From the NCBI GenBank assembly GCA_036268875.1, contig DATATI010000095.1, positions 1 through 64,000 of the forward strand: a DNA stretch of 64,000 bases, given 5' to 3'. The translations under genes and the position numbers were made by a program. This DNA is from Polyangia bacterium (GTDB lineage: Bacteria; Myxococcota_A; Polyangia; Fen-1088). Below are positions 19,081 to 30,519 of this stretch, in pieces. Numbering within the stretch: position 1 is the first letter of the stretch; every line of letters begins with the position of its first letter. The notes beneath the pieces are model-generated. The model did no database searches. It was not told the DNA's origin and worked only from the letters and a program-made list of their open reading frames with translations.

Positions 19081-19467
19081 GTGGCTCGCAAAGTGTTGCA
19101 AGTGATCGCCTCGGCGTACCGGTGCAATCTGGAAGAGCAAGACGATCCGATCCTGTGGATCACCCACGCCATGAAAGGCGCGGGCGCCGAGCTGGCGGTG
19201 CTGTTGCGCGGAAACGCGGTCAACTACGCGGTGAAGGCGCAGGACGCTTCCGGACTGTCATTCGGCGATCGCACCCAGACCCAGCCGCCGCGCATCGCCG
19301 ACGATCTGGCCAAGCTCGGCCCGAAGGGCGTCGAGGTCTTCGTCGTCGAGGAAGACGCCGCCTTGCGTGGCATCGAACGCGGCGAATTGATCGACGGTCT
19401 CAAAAACGTCTCGCGCGCCGCTCTGCCCAAGCTGTTCGCCGGCTACGACCAGATCTGGCATTGGTAA
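19081..19467 (+). CDS. DsrE-family protein, third of three
   Basis: This 128-residue protein starts with GTG at 19081, 14 bases after the previous stop. It reads MARKVLQVIASAYRC, with Cys15 the only cysteine, and ends in the motif AGYDQIWHW. The middle (ELAVLLRGNAVNYAV) is the usual DsrE strand-loop. Its stop overlaps a TTG that can start the thioesterase gene, so all four genes probably form one transcript. Confidence 0.78.
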   Translation: MARKVLQVIASAYRCNLEEQDDPILWITHAMKGAGAELAVLLRGNAVNYAVKAQDASGLSFGDRTQTQPPRIADDLAKLGPKGVEVFVVEEDAALRGIERGELIDGLKNVSRAALPKLFAGYDQIWHW

Positions 19468-19898
19468 AGAAAACGCCCGAAACACCCATCGTGGTGCGCC
19501 CGGTGGCCGAGCTGCGGGTCATCTACGGCGACACCGACCAGATGGGGATGGTGTACTACGCGAACTACCTGCGTTACTTCGAGGTCGGGCGCAACGAGTA
19601 CCTGCGCGCCGCCGGCGCCAACTACCGCGCGTTCGAAAAGACCCACGGATTGTTCTTGCCCGTGGTGGAAGCGCACCTGAACTACAAGCGCCCGGCCCGT
19701 TACGACGATCAGTTGCAAATCCTGGCCGGCCTTTCGACCGTCGGCGCCGCCTCGGCCCGCTTCGAGTACGAGCTGCGCCGGCTCCCGGAGGGCGAGCTGC
19801 TGGTCACCGGCTACACCTTGCACGCCTGCATCACCACCGACGGCCGTGTCGTCCGCATCCCACCGGAGATGCGAACGGCGCTCGGCCCCGGGCGCTGA
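19461..19898 (+). CDS. YbgC/FadM-type acyl-CoA thioesterase
   Basis: This hotdog-fold thioesterase has the hallmark YGDTDQMGMVYYANYLRYF (about residues 23-41), where the aspartate of DTDQMG is catalytic. The length of about 145 residues is typical. The start is uncertain. TTG 19461 overlaps the preceding stop, and GTG 19491 is also in frame and would still leave the whole domain; neither has a clear ribosome site. YbgC often travels with tol-pal genes, but here it follows three DsrE-family genes and converges on an OmpA-family gene. The acyl substrate is unknown. Confidence 0.88.
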   Translation: MVKKTPETPIVVRPVAELRVIYGDTDQMGMVYYANYLRYFEVGRNEYLRAAGANYRAFEKTHGLFLPVVEAHLNYKRPARYDDQLQILAGLSTVGAASARFEYELRRLPEGELLVTGYTLHACITTDGRVVRIPPEMRTALGPGR

Positions 19899-19935
19899 TT
19901 TTTTTTCGGCGGCCGATCGCCGCCACCCGGCGCCG

Positions 19936-21417
19936 CTATTGCGCCGGCGCCGTGATCAGGCGGAACTCTGTTCGCCGGTTGCGGGCGCGGCCCGAGTCGG
20001 TCTTGTTCGAGGCGACGGGGCGATCCATGCCGTAGCCGATCGAGCTCAAGCGTTCCGGACGGATGCCCTTCGAGACCAGATAGTTCTTCACCGCTTCCGC
20101 TCGCCGCGCTGACAGCGCACGGTTGAAGTCCGCCGAACCGCGATTGTCGGTGTGGCCGGAGATCTCGATGCTGATGTCGGGATACTGGGTCATCACCTGC
20201 GCCGCGCGATCCAGGATGCCGAACGACCCGAAGGTGATGTCCGCCGAGCCGGTCTTGAAGTTGATGCCTTCGATGACGCCGGTAAACCGCGCCAGCGCCT
20301 TTGGCACCTCGTCGGGGCAGCCGTCGTCGTCCTGGAATCCGTTCTTGGTCTCCGGCTGGTTCGGACATTTGTCTTTGATGTCCGGGATGCCGTCGTTGTC
20401 GTTGTCCGGATCCGGGCAGCCGTCTTCGTCTTCAAAACCGTCCTTGTCCTCGGGCAAGTTGGGGCACTTGTCGCGCAGATCGGGAATGCCGTCTTTGTCG
20501 TTGTCGGGATCGGGGCAACCGTCCTCGTCTTCAAAGCCGTCCTTGTCCTCGGCCAGATCGGGGCATTTGTCGGCGGCGCCCGCGATGCCGTCGCCGTCGG
20601 GATCGGACGAAACGTTGCTGATGTTCTTCTCGATCACCTTCACGCGTTGAATGACGACCCGCCTGGGGCGCTCCACCTCGCCGAAGGTCAGATACAAGCT
20701 GCCGAGGGCCATGAAGTCCCAGCCACCAAAGCCCGTCTCATCGCCGATGGAGGCCAGCGACGACGCGAACGACGGTGGGCCGGTGATGCGCCCTTCCAGG
20801 CGCAGGCCGACGTGATCGCCGAAAAGGATCTTGAAGCCCAGGCCGCCGTGGACCATCCCGTCGGTGTCGCTGGGGACGATCGACGTGTCCTTCACGACCG
20901 ACGTCACCGCGCCATAGCCCACCACCAGGAACGGCCTGAACGGCCCGTGGGCGACCAGATTCACCAACAGCTGGCCGCGATAGCCAAAAACCCACATATC
21001 AGTTTGTCGGTCACGCGTGTGCGTGGGCGAACCGTTCGCTTCCAACTCGACCGAGACCCAGGGGTTGAAGTTCAGCGACAGGCGGCCGCCGAACAGCGGC
21101 GCGTCGGCCGGTGACAGATCGGTGGAATCACCTTGGTTCCGGCCGAGGCCGTGGTTCTTGGTGAACCAGTAGTACCCGCCGAAAAGACCAAACTCGAAAC
21201 GGAAATCTTTCGGCTCGCTATCGGTCTTGTCGGCCTCGGCCTCCGCGTCGGCCTCCGATTTGGCGTCCGACTTGTCGGGTGCGTCGTCGTCACTATTGCT
21301 GGCGGCAGGCGCCGACTTGGGCGCCGCGTGCGCGACCGGCACCCCCGCGAGCACCAAGAAAATCAGGCAAACGGACGAGATCAGCAACGAAACGACGCGT
21401 GGGCAGGTCGGTGCCAT
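19936..21417 (-). CDS. OmpA-family outer-membrane protein with thrombospondin type 3 repeats
   Basis: This 493-residue exported protein has a signal peptide of about 31 residues (ending AHAAP) and an acidic/Lys linker (about 42-70). A beta-barrel-like region follows (about 72-250) with aromatic-ended strands. Three calcium-binding-type repeats lie at 283-370, with DKCP at 283, 316 and 349, period 33. The C-terminal OmpA peptidoglycan-binding domain spans about 385-490, with GHTDNRGS and NRRTEFRL. It should link outer membrane to peptidoglycan. An AAGGAGA ribosome site precedes ATG 21417. It is convergent with the thioesterase gene and divergent from the SLT-M23 gene. Confidence 0.92.
   Translation of the reverse strand: MAPTCPRVVSLLISSVCLIFLVLAGVPVAHAAPKSAPAASNSDDDAPDKSDAKSEADAEAEADKTDSEPKDFRFEFGLFGGYYWFTKNHGLGRNQGDSTDLSPADAPLFGGRLSLNFNPWVSVELEANGSPTHTRDRQTDMWVFGYRGQLLVNLVAHGPFRPFLVVGYGAVTSVVKDTSIVPSDTDGMVHGGLGFKILFGDHVGLRLEGRITGPPSFASSLASIGDETGFGGWDFMALGSLYLTFGEVERPRRVVIQRVKVIEKNISNVSSDPDGDGIAGAADKCPDLAEDKDGFEDEDGCPDPDNDKDGIPDLRDKCPNLPEDKDGFEDEDGCPDPDNDNDGIPDIKDKCPNQPETKNGFQDDDGCPDEVPKALARFTGVIEGINFKTGSADITFGSFGILDRAAQVMTQYPDISIEISGHTDNRGSADFNRALSARRAEAVKNYLVSKGIRPERLSSIGYGMDRPVASNKTDSGRARNRRTEFRLITAPAQ
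20308..20571 (-). repeat. Coding tandem repeats of 99 bases in the OmpA-family gene
   Basis: Two complete copies and a partial third copy encode the TSP3-type unit (DKCP...EDKDGFEDEDGCPDPDND-DGIPD). The first two copies are nearly identical in protein sequence and the third is diverged. Such units bind calcium in related proteins. Confidence 0.85.
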
Positions 21418-21644
21418 CGATTCTCCTTGGCCGTGATTTGCGGGGCGGGTGGGGAGGCAGTGGTCAATTCATGTCGCGTCGGGGGACGAGCGCGCCGAAG
21501 AGGATATGCCAAATCGCAGAAAAGTGGCGATCGTCGTCAGACCGCAATTTCCAGCCGTCTCCAAGGCGCGTCGCGGCGCGATCGTCAGAGGTTCGTAAGA
21601 GCCGTCTATCCACAGGCCGCGCGCCCGTGCCATAAAAGCTGGGC

Positions 21645-22895
21645 ATGGCGCGTGCGGTTTCGGCCCTGCTGCTCGCTGTTTTGGTGTTGTGCGGCGACGT
21701 ACAGGCTCGAAATAAACTGTGGGACGCCCGCCATCCGGCGACCGAGCCATTGCCCGCGCATCAGCTTCGCGACGTGGCGACCTGGCCCGCCGAGCCGCCG
21801 GTGCCGATCAACATCGACGATGCCCGCTTTCGCGAGGCCTTTGCCTATCTCTGCAATGTCGCCGCCGATACGCCGATCGCGGCGCTGGCCGCCGACGTAA
21901 AGGCCAGCGCCGCTGAATCCAGCGTCGATCCATTCTTGCTGTCGGCGCTGGTGTTGTTCGAGAGCAGCTGCAAGCCCACTGTCGACTCGCGGCATGGCGT
22001 GGGCCTGCTGCGCATCGATCGATCGCTGTACCTGTCGCCGGGGGCGCCGCCGCCCCCGGTGTCGCGTGATGATCTCACCACCGCCGCCCTGCTTGATCCA
22101 TCGCGCAACCTGCACGTCGGCGCGCGCTTGCTGAAGATGTGGGAAGACATCCACGTCGAGCTGGATCGTCTGTTCGGCGGCGTCCCTCACCGCAGCGCCG
22201 TCGCGCACTTCGTGTGGGGCGACGAAGTGCGCAGCAGCGGCCAGGAGGATCTGATCCTGACCGCGCGCCGCCGCATGATTCGCCACTATGATGGCACCGT
22301 CGAGACGCCGCGCGAATCCTCGCTGGGCGTGCCGATCGTTTCGCCGCTGGACGGCATCCCGCGCGTGGCCAGCAGCGGCCCCGGCGAGGATCGCGACGGG
22401 GGCGCCCGCCGCCACCGGGGCCTGGACATCACCGCCACGCTGGGCGAGCCGGTGCGAGCCATCGCCGACGGCACGGTGATGTTCGCCGGCGCCAACATCA
22501 TCGGCCACCCGCGCACGCTGATTCCGCCCGAGAAGATCGCCCGCTACGTCTACCGCCGCCTGGGCGTGGGCGGCATCTACGTCTGCATCAACCACGACGA
22601 AGAGCGCAAGATCGTCTCCTGTTACATGCACCTGTCGTCTTACACCGTCGCCAAAGACGACCACGTCAGCGCCGGCCAGCGGATCGGCGCCGTCGGGCGA
22701 ACCGGCGTCAAGGTCTCACCGCCGCACCTGCACTTCGAGATCCGCGTGAACGAGCGCTCCACCAATCCAGCGCGCTATCTGGCCGACATGGTCATTCCGC
22801 CCAAGGCGACCATGACCTATCGGTACATGCTGAAGGCGAAACGCGCCAAGCTGCACGCCGCTCACGCCGTGAACGCGCCGAACCAGGGCGTCTGA
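21645..22895 (+). CDS. SLT-like plus M23 (LytM) peptidoglycan hydrolase
   Basis: This 416-residue protein has a short N-terminal signal sequence. The N-terminal domain (about 60-215) looks like a lytic transglycosylase fold, with a candidate catalytic glutamate Glu106 in LFESS and a degenerate HGVGLLRI in place of the usual GLMQ. The C-terminal M23 domain keeps all zinc ligands: His257 and Asp261 in HRGLDI, and His361/His363 in HLHFE. It should cut peptidoglycan peptide cross-links, with a possible second activity on the glycan. The OmpA-family gene is divergent, 227 bases away. Confidence 0.88.
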   Translation: MARAVSALLLAVLVLCGDVQARNKLWDARHPATEPLPAHQLRDVATWPAEPPVPINIDDARFREAFAYLCNVAADTPIAALAADVKASAAESSVDPFLLSALVLFESSCKPTVDSRHGVGLLRIDRSLYLSPGAPPPPVSRDDLTTAALLDPSRNLHVGARLLKMWEDIHVELDRLFGGVPHRSAVAHFVWGDEVRSSGQEDLILTARRRMIRHYDGTVETPRESSLGVPIVSPLDGIPRVASSGPGEDRDGGARRHRGLDITATLGEPVRAIADGTVMFAGANIIGHPRTLIPPEKIARYVYRRLGVGGIYVCINHDEERKIVSCYMHLSSYTVAKDDHVSAGQRIGAVGRTGVKVSPPHLHFEIRVNERSTNPARYLADMVIPPKATMTYRYMLKAKRAKLHAAHAVNAPNQGV

Positions 22896-22935
22896 TTCGC
22901 CGTTGGAGGGCGCGGCGCGCTAAACTGCCGGGACC

Positions 22936-25194
22936 ATGATCCGAAAGATCGACGCCCTTGACTATCACCGCAATGGACGGCCGGGAAAAATGGAGGTGGT
23001 CCCGACCAAGCCGCTGGTCACGCAGCGCGATCTGTCGCTGGCCTATTCACCGGGTGTCGCCGAACCGTGCCGCGAGATCGCCGACAACCCGGAGACGGTG
23101 TGGGAGTACACCGCCCGCGGCAACCTGGTCGGCGTCATCACCAACGGCACGGCGGTGCTGGGTCTGGGCAACATCGGCCCGCTGGCCAGCAAACCGGTGA
23201 TGGAGGGCAAAGGCTGTCTCTTCAAAAAATTCGCCGACATCGACGTTTTCGATCTCGAGCTGTCGGCCACCGACGTCGACGGGTTCGTCGAGGCGGTGGC
23301 GGCGCTGGAGCCCACCTTCGGCGGCCTCAACCTGGAAGATCTGAAAGCGCCCGAGTGCTTCGAGATCGAAACCGCCCTGCGCAAGCGCATGTCCATCCCG
23401 GTCTTTCACGACGACCAGCACGGCACGGCGATCATCTCGGGTGCGGCGCTGATCAACGGCGCGGAGATCTGCGGGAAAAAACTGGCCAACTTGAAAGTGG
23501 TGGTCTCGGGCGCCGGCGCCTCGGCCATCGCCTGCGCGAACTTCTACGTCGATCTCGGCGTGCCGCTGGAGAACATCACCTTGATTGATTCGGTGGGGGT
23601 CATCTTCGCTGGGCGCGGCCAGGGCATGAACCCCTACAAGGCGCGCTTTGCCCGCCGCGACGACGGCGCCCGCACCCGCGCCGATGCCATGCGCGACGCC
23701 GACGTGCTGCTGGGTCTGTCGAAGGCCGGTCTGGTCACCGGCGAGATGCTGAAGACGATGGCCGAAAAACCGATGATCTTCGCGCTGGCCAACCCCGATC
23801 CGGAGGTCAGCTATGCCGACGCCAAAGAGGCGCGCCCGGACGCCATCGTCGCCACCGGGCGCAGCGATTTTCCCAACCAGGTGAACAATGTCCTCGGCTT
23901 CCCCTACATCTTCCGCGGCGCCCTGGACGTCCGCGCCCGCGACATCAACGAGACGATGAAGGTCGCCGCCGCGCACGCGCTGGCGAAGCTGGCCCACCAG
24001 CCGGTGCCGGACAGCGTCTCCGAAGCGTACGGCGTCTCGTCGATCCGCTTCGGTGTCGACTACATCATTCCGAAGCCGCTGGACCCACGCGTGCTGTGGT
24101 GGTGCGCGCCGGCGGTGGCCAAGGCAGCCATGGATTCGGGTGTGGCGCGCATCCAGCTCGACCTGGACGAGTACCGCGACCGCCTGCAGCGCCGCATGGG
24201 CGGGCCGCAGACCATCATGGGCCGCATCATCCAGCGGGCCAAATCCAGCCCCAAATGCATCGTCTTCCCCGAAGGTGATGACATCAAGGTGCTGCGCGCC
24301 TGCCAGATCATCCTGGACGAAAAGATCGCCCGCCCGATCTTGATGGGACAGGAGAAGCGCATCCGCCAGCGTTGCGCCGAGCTGGATCTGGAGATCGCCG
24401 GGGCTCAGATCATCAACCCCGCTGATTCGCCCAAGCTGGCCGAGTACACCCGCGACCTTTTGGAGCTGCGCTGTCGCAAGGGCATCAACACGGCCACCGC
24501 TCAGCAGCAGATGGCCCGGCGGATCAACTTCGCCATGATGATGGTGAGGCGCGGCGACGCCGACGGGCTGGTGGCCGGATTGACCACGCCGTACCCGGAA
24601 ACCATTCGCCCGGCGCTGCAGATGCTGGGCATTCGCCCCAACGTTCACCGCGCCACCAGCATGTACATGATGCTGATGAAGAACGAGGTGAAGTTCTTCG
24701 CCGATCCCAGCATCAACATCGAACCGGACGCTGAAACCCTGGCCGACACCGCCATCCAAGTGGCGGACGCCGTGCGCGCCTTCGAGGTGGCGCCGCGCAT
24801 CGCGATGATCTCGTTTTCCAACTTCGGCTCGGCGCCGCACCCCGAATCAGCGCGGGTGTCGGCGGCGGTGGATCTGGTGCGCAAACGCCGCCCCGACCTG
24901 GAGATCGACGGCGAGCTGCAGGCCGACATCGCCCTCGACAACGACAAGATGCGCGAGCTCTTCCCCTTCACCCGCCTCACCGACGAAGCCAACGTGCTGA
25001 TCTTCCCGTCGCTGTCGGCGGCCAACGCCGCCTACAAGGTGCTGAGCGCGCTGGGTGGGGCGACCGCCATCGGCCCCATCCTCCTCGGCATCAACAAGCC
25101 GATCACCGTCCTGCCCCGCGACGCCAACGTGGACACCATCGTTAGCATGACAGCTTACACAGTGGCGCAAGCGCAGGAACGAGCCGCCCGTTAA
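22936..25194 (+). CDS. maeB: NADP-dependent malic enzyme with phosphotransacetylase-like domain
   Basis: This 752-residue MaeB-type malic enzyme decarboxylates malate to pyruvate with NADP. The malic enzyme part covers about residues 1-420, with [11 protein letters not shown] near 38, FHDDQHGTA near 156 and the nucleotide-binding [12 protein letters not shown] near 192. The C-terminal 320 residues are a phosphotransacetylase-like domain (IVFPEGDD near 443) that in known MaeB proteins is regulatory, responding to acetyl-CoA, rather than catalytic. Length and domain order are standard. It stands alone with its own start at ATG 22936. Confidence 0.95.
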   Translation: MIRKIDALDYHRNGRPGKMEVVPTKPLVTQRDLSLAYSPGVAEPCREIADNPETVWEYTARGNLVGVITNGTAVLGLGNIGPLASKPVMEGKGCLFKKFADIDVFDLELSATDVDGFVEAVAALEPTFGGLNLEDLKAPECFEIETALRKRMSIPVFHDDQHGTAIISGAALINGAEICGKKLANLKVVVSGAGASAIACANFYVDLGVPLENITLIDSVGVIFAGRGQGMNPYKARFARRDDGARTRADAMRDADVLLGLSKAGLVTGEMLKTMAEKPMIFALANPDPEVSYADAKEARPDAIVATGRSDFPNQVNNVLGFPYIFRGALDVRARDINETMKVAAAHALAKLAHQPVPDSVSEAYGVSSIRFGVDYIIPKPLDPRVLWWCAPAVAKAAMDSGVARIQLDLDEYRDRLQRRMGGPQTIMGRIIQRAKSSPKCIVFPEGDDIKVLRACQIILDEKIARPILMGQEKRIRQRCAELDLEIAGAQIINPADSPKLAEYTRDLLELRCRKGINTATAQQQMARRINFAMMMVRRGDADGLVAGLTTPYPETIRPALQMLGIRPNVHRATSMYMMLMKNEVKFFADPSINIEPDAETLADTAIQVADAVRAFEVAPRIAMISFSNFGSAPHPESARVSAAVDLVRKRRPDLEIDGELQADIALDNDKMRELFPFTRLTDEANVLIFPSLSAANAAYKVLSALGGATAIGPILLGINKPITVLPRDANVDTIVSMTAYTVAQAQERAAR

Positions 25195-25232
25195 CAGGCA
25201 AACTGCTGTAGCATCGGATTTCGAGGAGCTCC

Positions 25233-26549
25233 TTGCCGGCGACACCGAACCAGAAGTCCTCGACGCCCGATTCCGTTTTGATCATCGACAGCGAAGAAGG
25301 CCCGCGCAAGCAGCTGGAAGGCGCGCTGAGCCGGCAGGGCTATCAGGTCAAGGGCAGCGGCGACGCCGAGGAGGCCCTGAAGATGGCGGGCGCCGGGCCG
25401 CTGCACGCGATCGTGCTCGGCGACAAGCTGGCGCAGCTGGACGCGCCGCTGGTTTTGCGGCGGCTGTCCGAAGGGCGCGTGTCAGCGTCGGTGGTGGTGA
25501 CCGGGGTGGCCCAAACCACCACCGAACGGATCATCGAGAGCCTGCGCGCCGGCGCGGTTGAATTCGTACGCAAGCCGCTGCAGCCGGCGATGGTGATGGA
25601 CGCCGTTCAGCGCGCGGTCACTATCGCGCGGAAAAAACAATCCGGGCCGGCGGCCATCGCGCCCACGTTTCCCGAGTCCGTGTTGCCTCGAAAACCGACG
25701 CCCCTGCACCCCGAGCTGGCGGCGATCTTCGACAAGCTGCGCGACGCGCCCGTCGAAATCCCCACCTCGCCGATGATTCTGGGCGAGCTGCGGAAGGCGA
25801 TGAACCAATCGCGCACCTCGCTGGATGACGTCGCCCGGCTGGTGCAGTACGACCCCAGCATCTCGCTGGAGCTTTTGAAGCTGGCCAACGGCCAAGCCTA
25901 CGCGCGCGGCACGCGCACCAGCGACATCAAGACCGCCGTCGGCCGCGTGGGGCTGAAACCGCTGGAGACCGTCGTCGAGACGGTGTTCCAGCGGGGCTGC
26001 TTCGTGCCCGCCGGCCAGCCGTTTTGCGAGATGCTGTCGTCGCTGTGGTGGTACTCGGCGGCCTCGGCGATCGCCATGCGCGTGCTGGCCGAGCTTTTGG
26101 GGCCCAGCGCCCGCCTGGATTCGGGCGTGGCCTACGCCGCCGGGTTGTTTCGCGATCTCGGCGCGGCGTTCCTGATCCGTCTGGTCAGCGAACGGGCGCC
26201 GTTGGTGGAGGCGCCCGACCACCTGCTGTTCCTGCGCCAGCGCCACGAGTACGCGGCCTCATTGCTGCTGTCAGGCCTGGGCCTGGACCCGGCCATCGCG
26301 CAGGTGGCCGGCAGCCACCACGCGCAAAGCGCACCCACCGGGTCCAGTCTCTACTGGCCACTGTCGGCCATGGCCTCCGAGCTGGCGGACACCGCGCTAC
26401 CGGGCGGCGACGTCACCCGCCTGGTGCGACGCGGAGCCGCCTTCACCGCCACCAGCGCCGACACCCTGCGCATCAGCGAAGGCCTGTTGCGCAAGGCCAC
26501 CGATCAGTTGGCCGCCGAGCTGGCGTCGGTCAGCGTCCTGTTCGGTTAG
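25233..26549 (+). CDS. Response-regulator receiver-HDOD signalling protein
   Basis: This 438-residue protein has an N-terminal receiver domain (about 13-130), starting VLIIDSEEG and with a plausible phospho-acceptor in VLGDKLA. A linker is followed by an HDOD domain (about 165-370, IPTSPMILGELRKAMN, VQYDPSISLELLKLAN). HDOD domains are metal-free relatives of HD phosphohydrolases that act in signalling; they are common in myxobacteria. The start is TTG 25233 with GAGGAGC just upstream. The output partner is not encoded next to it. A GH1 gene begins four bases after its stop. Confidence 0.88.
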   Translation: MPATPNQKSSTPDSVLIIDSEEGPRKQLEGALSRQGYQVKGSGDAEEALKMAGAGPLHAIVLGDKLAQLDAPLVLRRLSEGRVSASVVVTGVAQTTTERIIESLRAGAVEFVRKPLQPAMVMDAVQRAVTIARKKQSGPAAIAPTFPESVLPRKPTPLHPELAAIFDKLRDAPVEIPTSPMILGELRKAMNQSRTSLDDVARLVQYDPSISLELLKLANGQAYARGTRTSDIKTAVGRVGLKPLETVVETVFQRGCFVPAGQPFCEMLSSLWWYSAASAIAMRVLAELLGPSARLDSGVAYAAGLFRDLGAAFLIRLVSERAPLVEAPDHLLFLRQRHEYAASLLLSGLGLDPAIAQVAGSHHAQSAPTGSSLYWPLSAMASELADTALPGGDVTRLVRRGAAFTATSADTLRISEGLLRKATDQLAAELASVSVLFG

Positions 26550-26552
26550 CCG

Positions 26553-27986
26553 GTGCGGCCACGGCGACGGCCAGTGAGCGGGTCCGCGCTGGCAAACGGT
26601 GGTCTGTTGGTCGCGGCCGTCGCCGCCGCCGGATGTCACCGCGAGCTGTCGTTCGCTCCGGCGGACATCGCCGCGCATGCGATGCTGGCGGGCGCACCGC
26701 GCGGATTTTTCTTGGGCGCCGCCACCTCGGCGCATCAGATCGAAGGCGGCACGCTGAACGACTGGACGGCGTGGGAGCGCGGAAAATATCCCGACGGGCG
26801 GCCCCACGTCTCCGACGGCGGCACCACCGCGCGCGCCGCCGATTCGTGGCACCGCTGGCCCGACGACGTGGCGGCGCTGCGCACGCTGGGCGCCAACGTC
26901 TATCGCCTGGGTGTCGAGTGGAGCCGCCTGGAACCGACGCCCGGCGCCTGGGATCAAGCCGCCGCCGACAATTATCGGGCGATGTTCGCGGCGCTGCGCG
27001 CGGCGCACATCGAACCACTGGTGACGTTGCACCACTTCACGCTGCCGCCGTGGATCGCTGACCGCGGCGGTTGGGAGTGGGAGGGCGCGCCCACCGCGTT
27101 CGCCGCCTTCGCCGGGCGGGCCGGCGCCGCCTTCGGCGATCTGGTCGACTGGTGGTGCACCATCAACGAACCAAACGTTTTTGTCGCCAAGGGTTACCTC
27201 AGCGCCGAATGGCCGCCCGGCGTGGCGGATCCGAAACGCGGCGCCGCGGTGATGCGGGCGTTGATCATCGGCCACGCCCAGGCCGCCGCGGAACTGCGGC
27301 GCGCCGATCGCATCGACGCCGACGGCGACGGACGGGCCACGGTGATCGGCGTGGCCCAGAACCTGCGCGTCTTCGACGCCGCCTCTCGCAATCCCGTCGA
27401 CGCCCTGGTGGCGAACGCGGCGGCCCGCTTTTACAACGACTCGTTCATCGACGCGGTGGCCACCGGGCGCATCCACATCTCGATCCCGACCGTGGTGACC
27501 ATTGACGAGGCCTACCCAGCCGCGCGCGGCACCTTCGATTATCTGGGCGTGAACTACTACACCCGCGAGCGGGTGGTGGGGCATCTGTTCGGCGGCGCCA
27601 AGAACACTTATCAACGGGCGCCACCCGACGGCCGCCGGCCGGTCAGCGACATGGGCTGGGAGATCTATCCCGAAGGCCTGACCCGCCTGCTTTTGCACTA
27701 CGCCGCCTACGAATGGCCGCTGCTGGTCACCGAGAACGGCGTGGCCGACGCCCGCGGCGATCGCCGCCCGGATTTTCTGCGCGCGCACATCTACGCGCTG
27801 GATCAGGCCCGCGCCGGCGGGGCCGACGTCATCGGCTATATCGTGTGGTCGCTGATCGACAACTTCGAATGGTCGCGCGGCTATGAAGGGCGCTTTGGTT
27901 TGTTCAGCATCGACTTCGCCGGCGATCCGACGCTGCGCCGGCGGCCCACGCCCGCGGTGGCGACGTTTCAGGAAGCGGCGCGGGCG

Positions 27987-28004
<18 letters not shown>
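26553..28004 (+). CDS. Glycoside hydrolase family 1 beta-glycosidase, predicted lipoprotein
   Basis: This 483-residue (beta/alpha)8 enzyme of family GH1 carries the acid/base glutamate Glu206 in TINEPN and the nucleophile Glu394 in LVTENG. FFLGAATSAHQIEGG near residue 52 and NYYTRE near 334 are further family marks. Unusually it begins with a basic segment and a hydrophobic run ending AAAGC (Cys28), a lipoprotein signal, so it should be exported and lipid-anchored, whereas most GH1 enzymes are cytoplasmic. The start is GTG 26553, four bases after the HDOD gene. The sugar substrate is unknown. Its 3' end overlaps the convergent kinase gene by 18 bases. Confidence 0.9.
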
Positions 28005-29582
<1,578 letters not shown>

Positions 29583-29636
29583 TCGTTGCCAGCATAACGA
29601 AGCCGGGCGGCCGGCGCAGCAGCTATTGACGGTTGG

Positions 29637-30446
29637 CTATTGGAACCGCACGTGCACCGCCAGGCCCACGCCCCAGGTGCGCGCTCCGGCGTCGTCGCCG
29701 ATATCGGGAAAGAGAAGCCAGGTCCGCAGATCAACCACCGGCGAGGCGGCGTATCCCAAGCCGAAACCCAGCGGATATTGATTGAACGAGCCGCCGCTTT
29801 GCGCGGTCCGCACGCCCAGCTGCGGACCAAACCATACGCGGCCGGCCTGGATCCACACGTCGACCGGGATGCTGATGGCGCTGCGCTGCGGATCGAACAG
29901 CACCGGCACGTAGACGCCGGTGTCGACGCGCACCTGGCCGATGCGGAACATCAGCGGAACGCCGAACAGGAAACCCAGGCGGGTGCCGCTTTCGATGGGA
30001 AAATAGGCGCGAAACTCCAGGCCCAGCTGGGCGCCTTCGCCGCGCGCCACCAACCAGCGCAGGTGCACCTCGGGATTGGCCACGCTGCTGGTGCCGGTGC
30101 CGTAGGTCTCGGTGTCCCAGGTGCGGCCAAATTGATCGGCGCGCATGCCGCGGCCTTCTCCATCAAAACGGATGCCGGTGCGAACGCCCAGCTCCAGCGA
30201 CGGAACCAGCCCGCCGGCCAGCGCCAGGTTAAGGCCCATGCCGGTGACCGAGCGATCGTCGGGCCCCACCGGCGCGCGCCCGATGCCCACGCCCATGTCT
30301 GCCGCCGCTTCGCCGTAAGGAAGCACGATGCTGCGATAGATGAAGGCCGTCGCCTGGACCGGCGACGCGACGAGGAGAAAGAAACCGGCGCTGGTGAGCG
30401 CCGCGGCCGCCAGACCGGCCCGACCCGATCGGAAAGAACCGTTCAT
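29637..30446 (-). CDS. Predicted outer-membrane beta-barrel-type protein
   Basis: This protein of about 269 residues from ATG 30446 (MNGSFRSGRAGLAAAALTSAGFF) has a typical signal peptide ending VQA-TAF. The rest alternates hydrophobic and polar residues with many Gly and aromatics and ends HVRFQ, a terminal aromatic-type residue pattern as in outer-membrane barrels. I do not recognise a named family. In-frame ATGs upstream (30464 and 30521) would overlap the divergent miaB start and are less likely. Confidence in export is good; function unknown. Confidence 0.72.
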   Translation of the reverse strand: MNGSFRSGRAGLAAAALTSAGFFLLVASPVQATAFIYRSIVLPYGEAAADMGVGIGRAPVGPDDRSVTGMGLNLALAGGLVPSLELGVRTGIRFDGEGRGMRADQFGRTWDTETYGTGTSSVANPEVHLRWLVARGEGAQLGLEFRAYFPIESGTRLGFLFGVPLMFRIGQVRVDTGVYVPVLFDPQRSAISIPVDVWIQAGRVWFGPQLGVRTAQSGGSFNQYPLGFGLGYAASPVVDLRTWLLFPDIGDDAGARTWGVGLAVHVRFQ

Positions 30447-30519
30447 GCGCGCGATGATCGCCATGCCGCCGTCCGCTGGCAACCCGTCCGGGCGCTTTCG
30501 CGCTATAAATCCGCGGTTC

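Noticed and set aside
19896-19930. T-run and GC hairpin between the thioesterase and OmpA-family genes
   Set aside because: On the plus strand the T-run precedes the stem, and on the minus strand the stem is followed by A, so neither strand has an intrinsic terminator.
21428-21441. TGGCCGTGATTTGC, similar to a sigma-54 promoter
   Set aside because: The spacing between GG and GC is nine bases, not ten, and there is no enhancer-binding regulator context.
21606-21616. CTATCCACAGG, a DnaA-box-like site before the SLT-M23 gene
   Set aside because: It is a single isolated copy 24 kb from the origin and can occur by chance.
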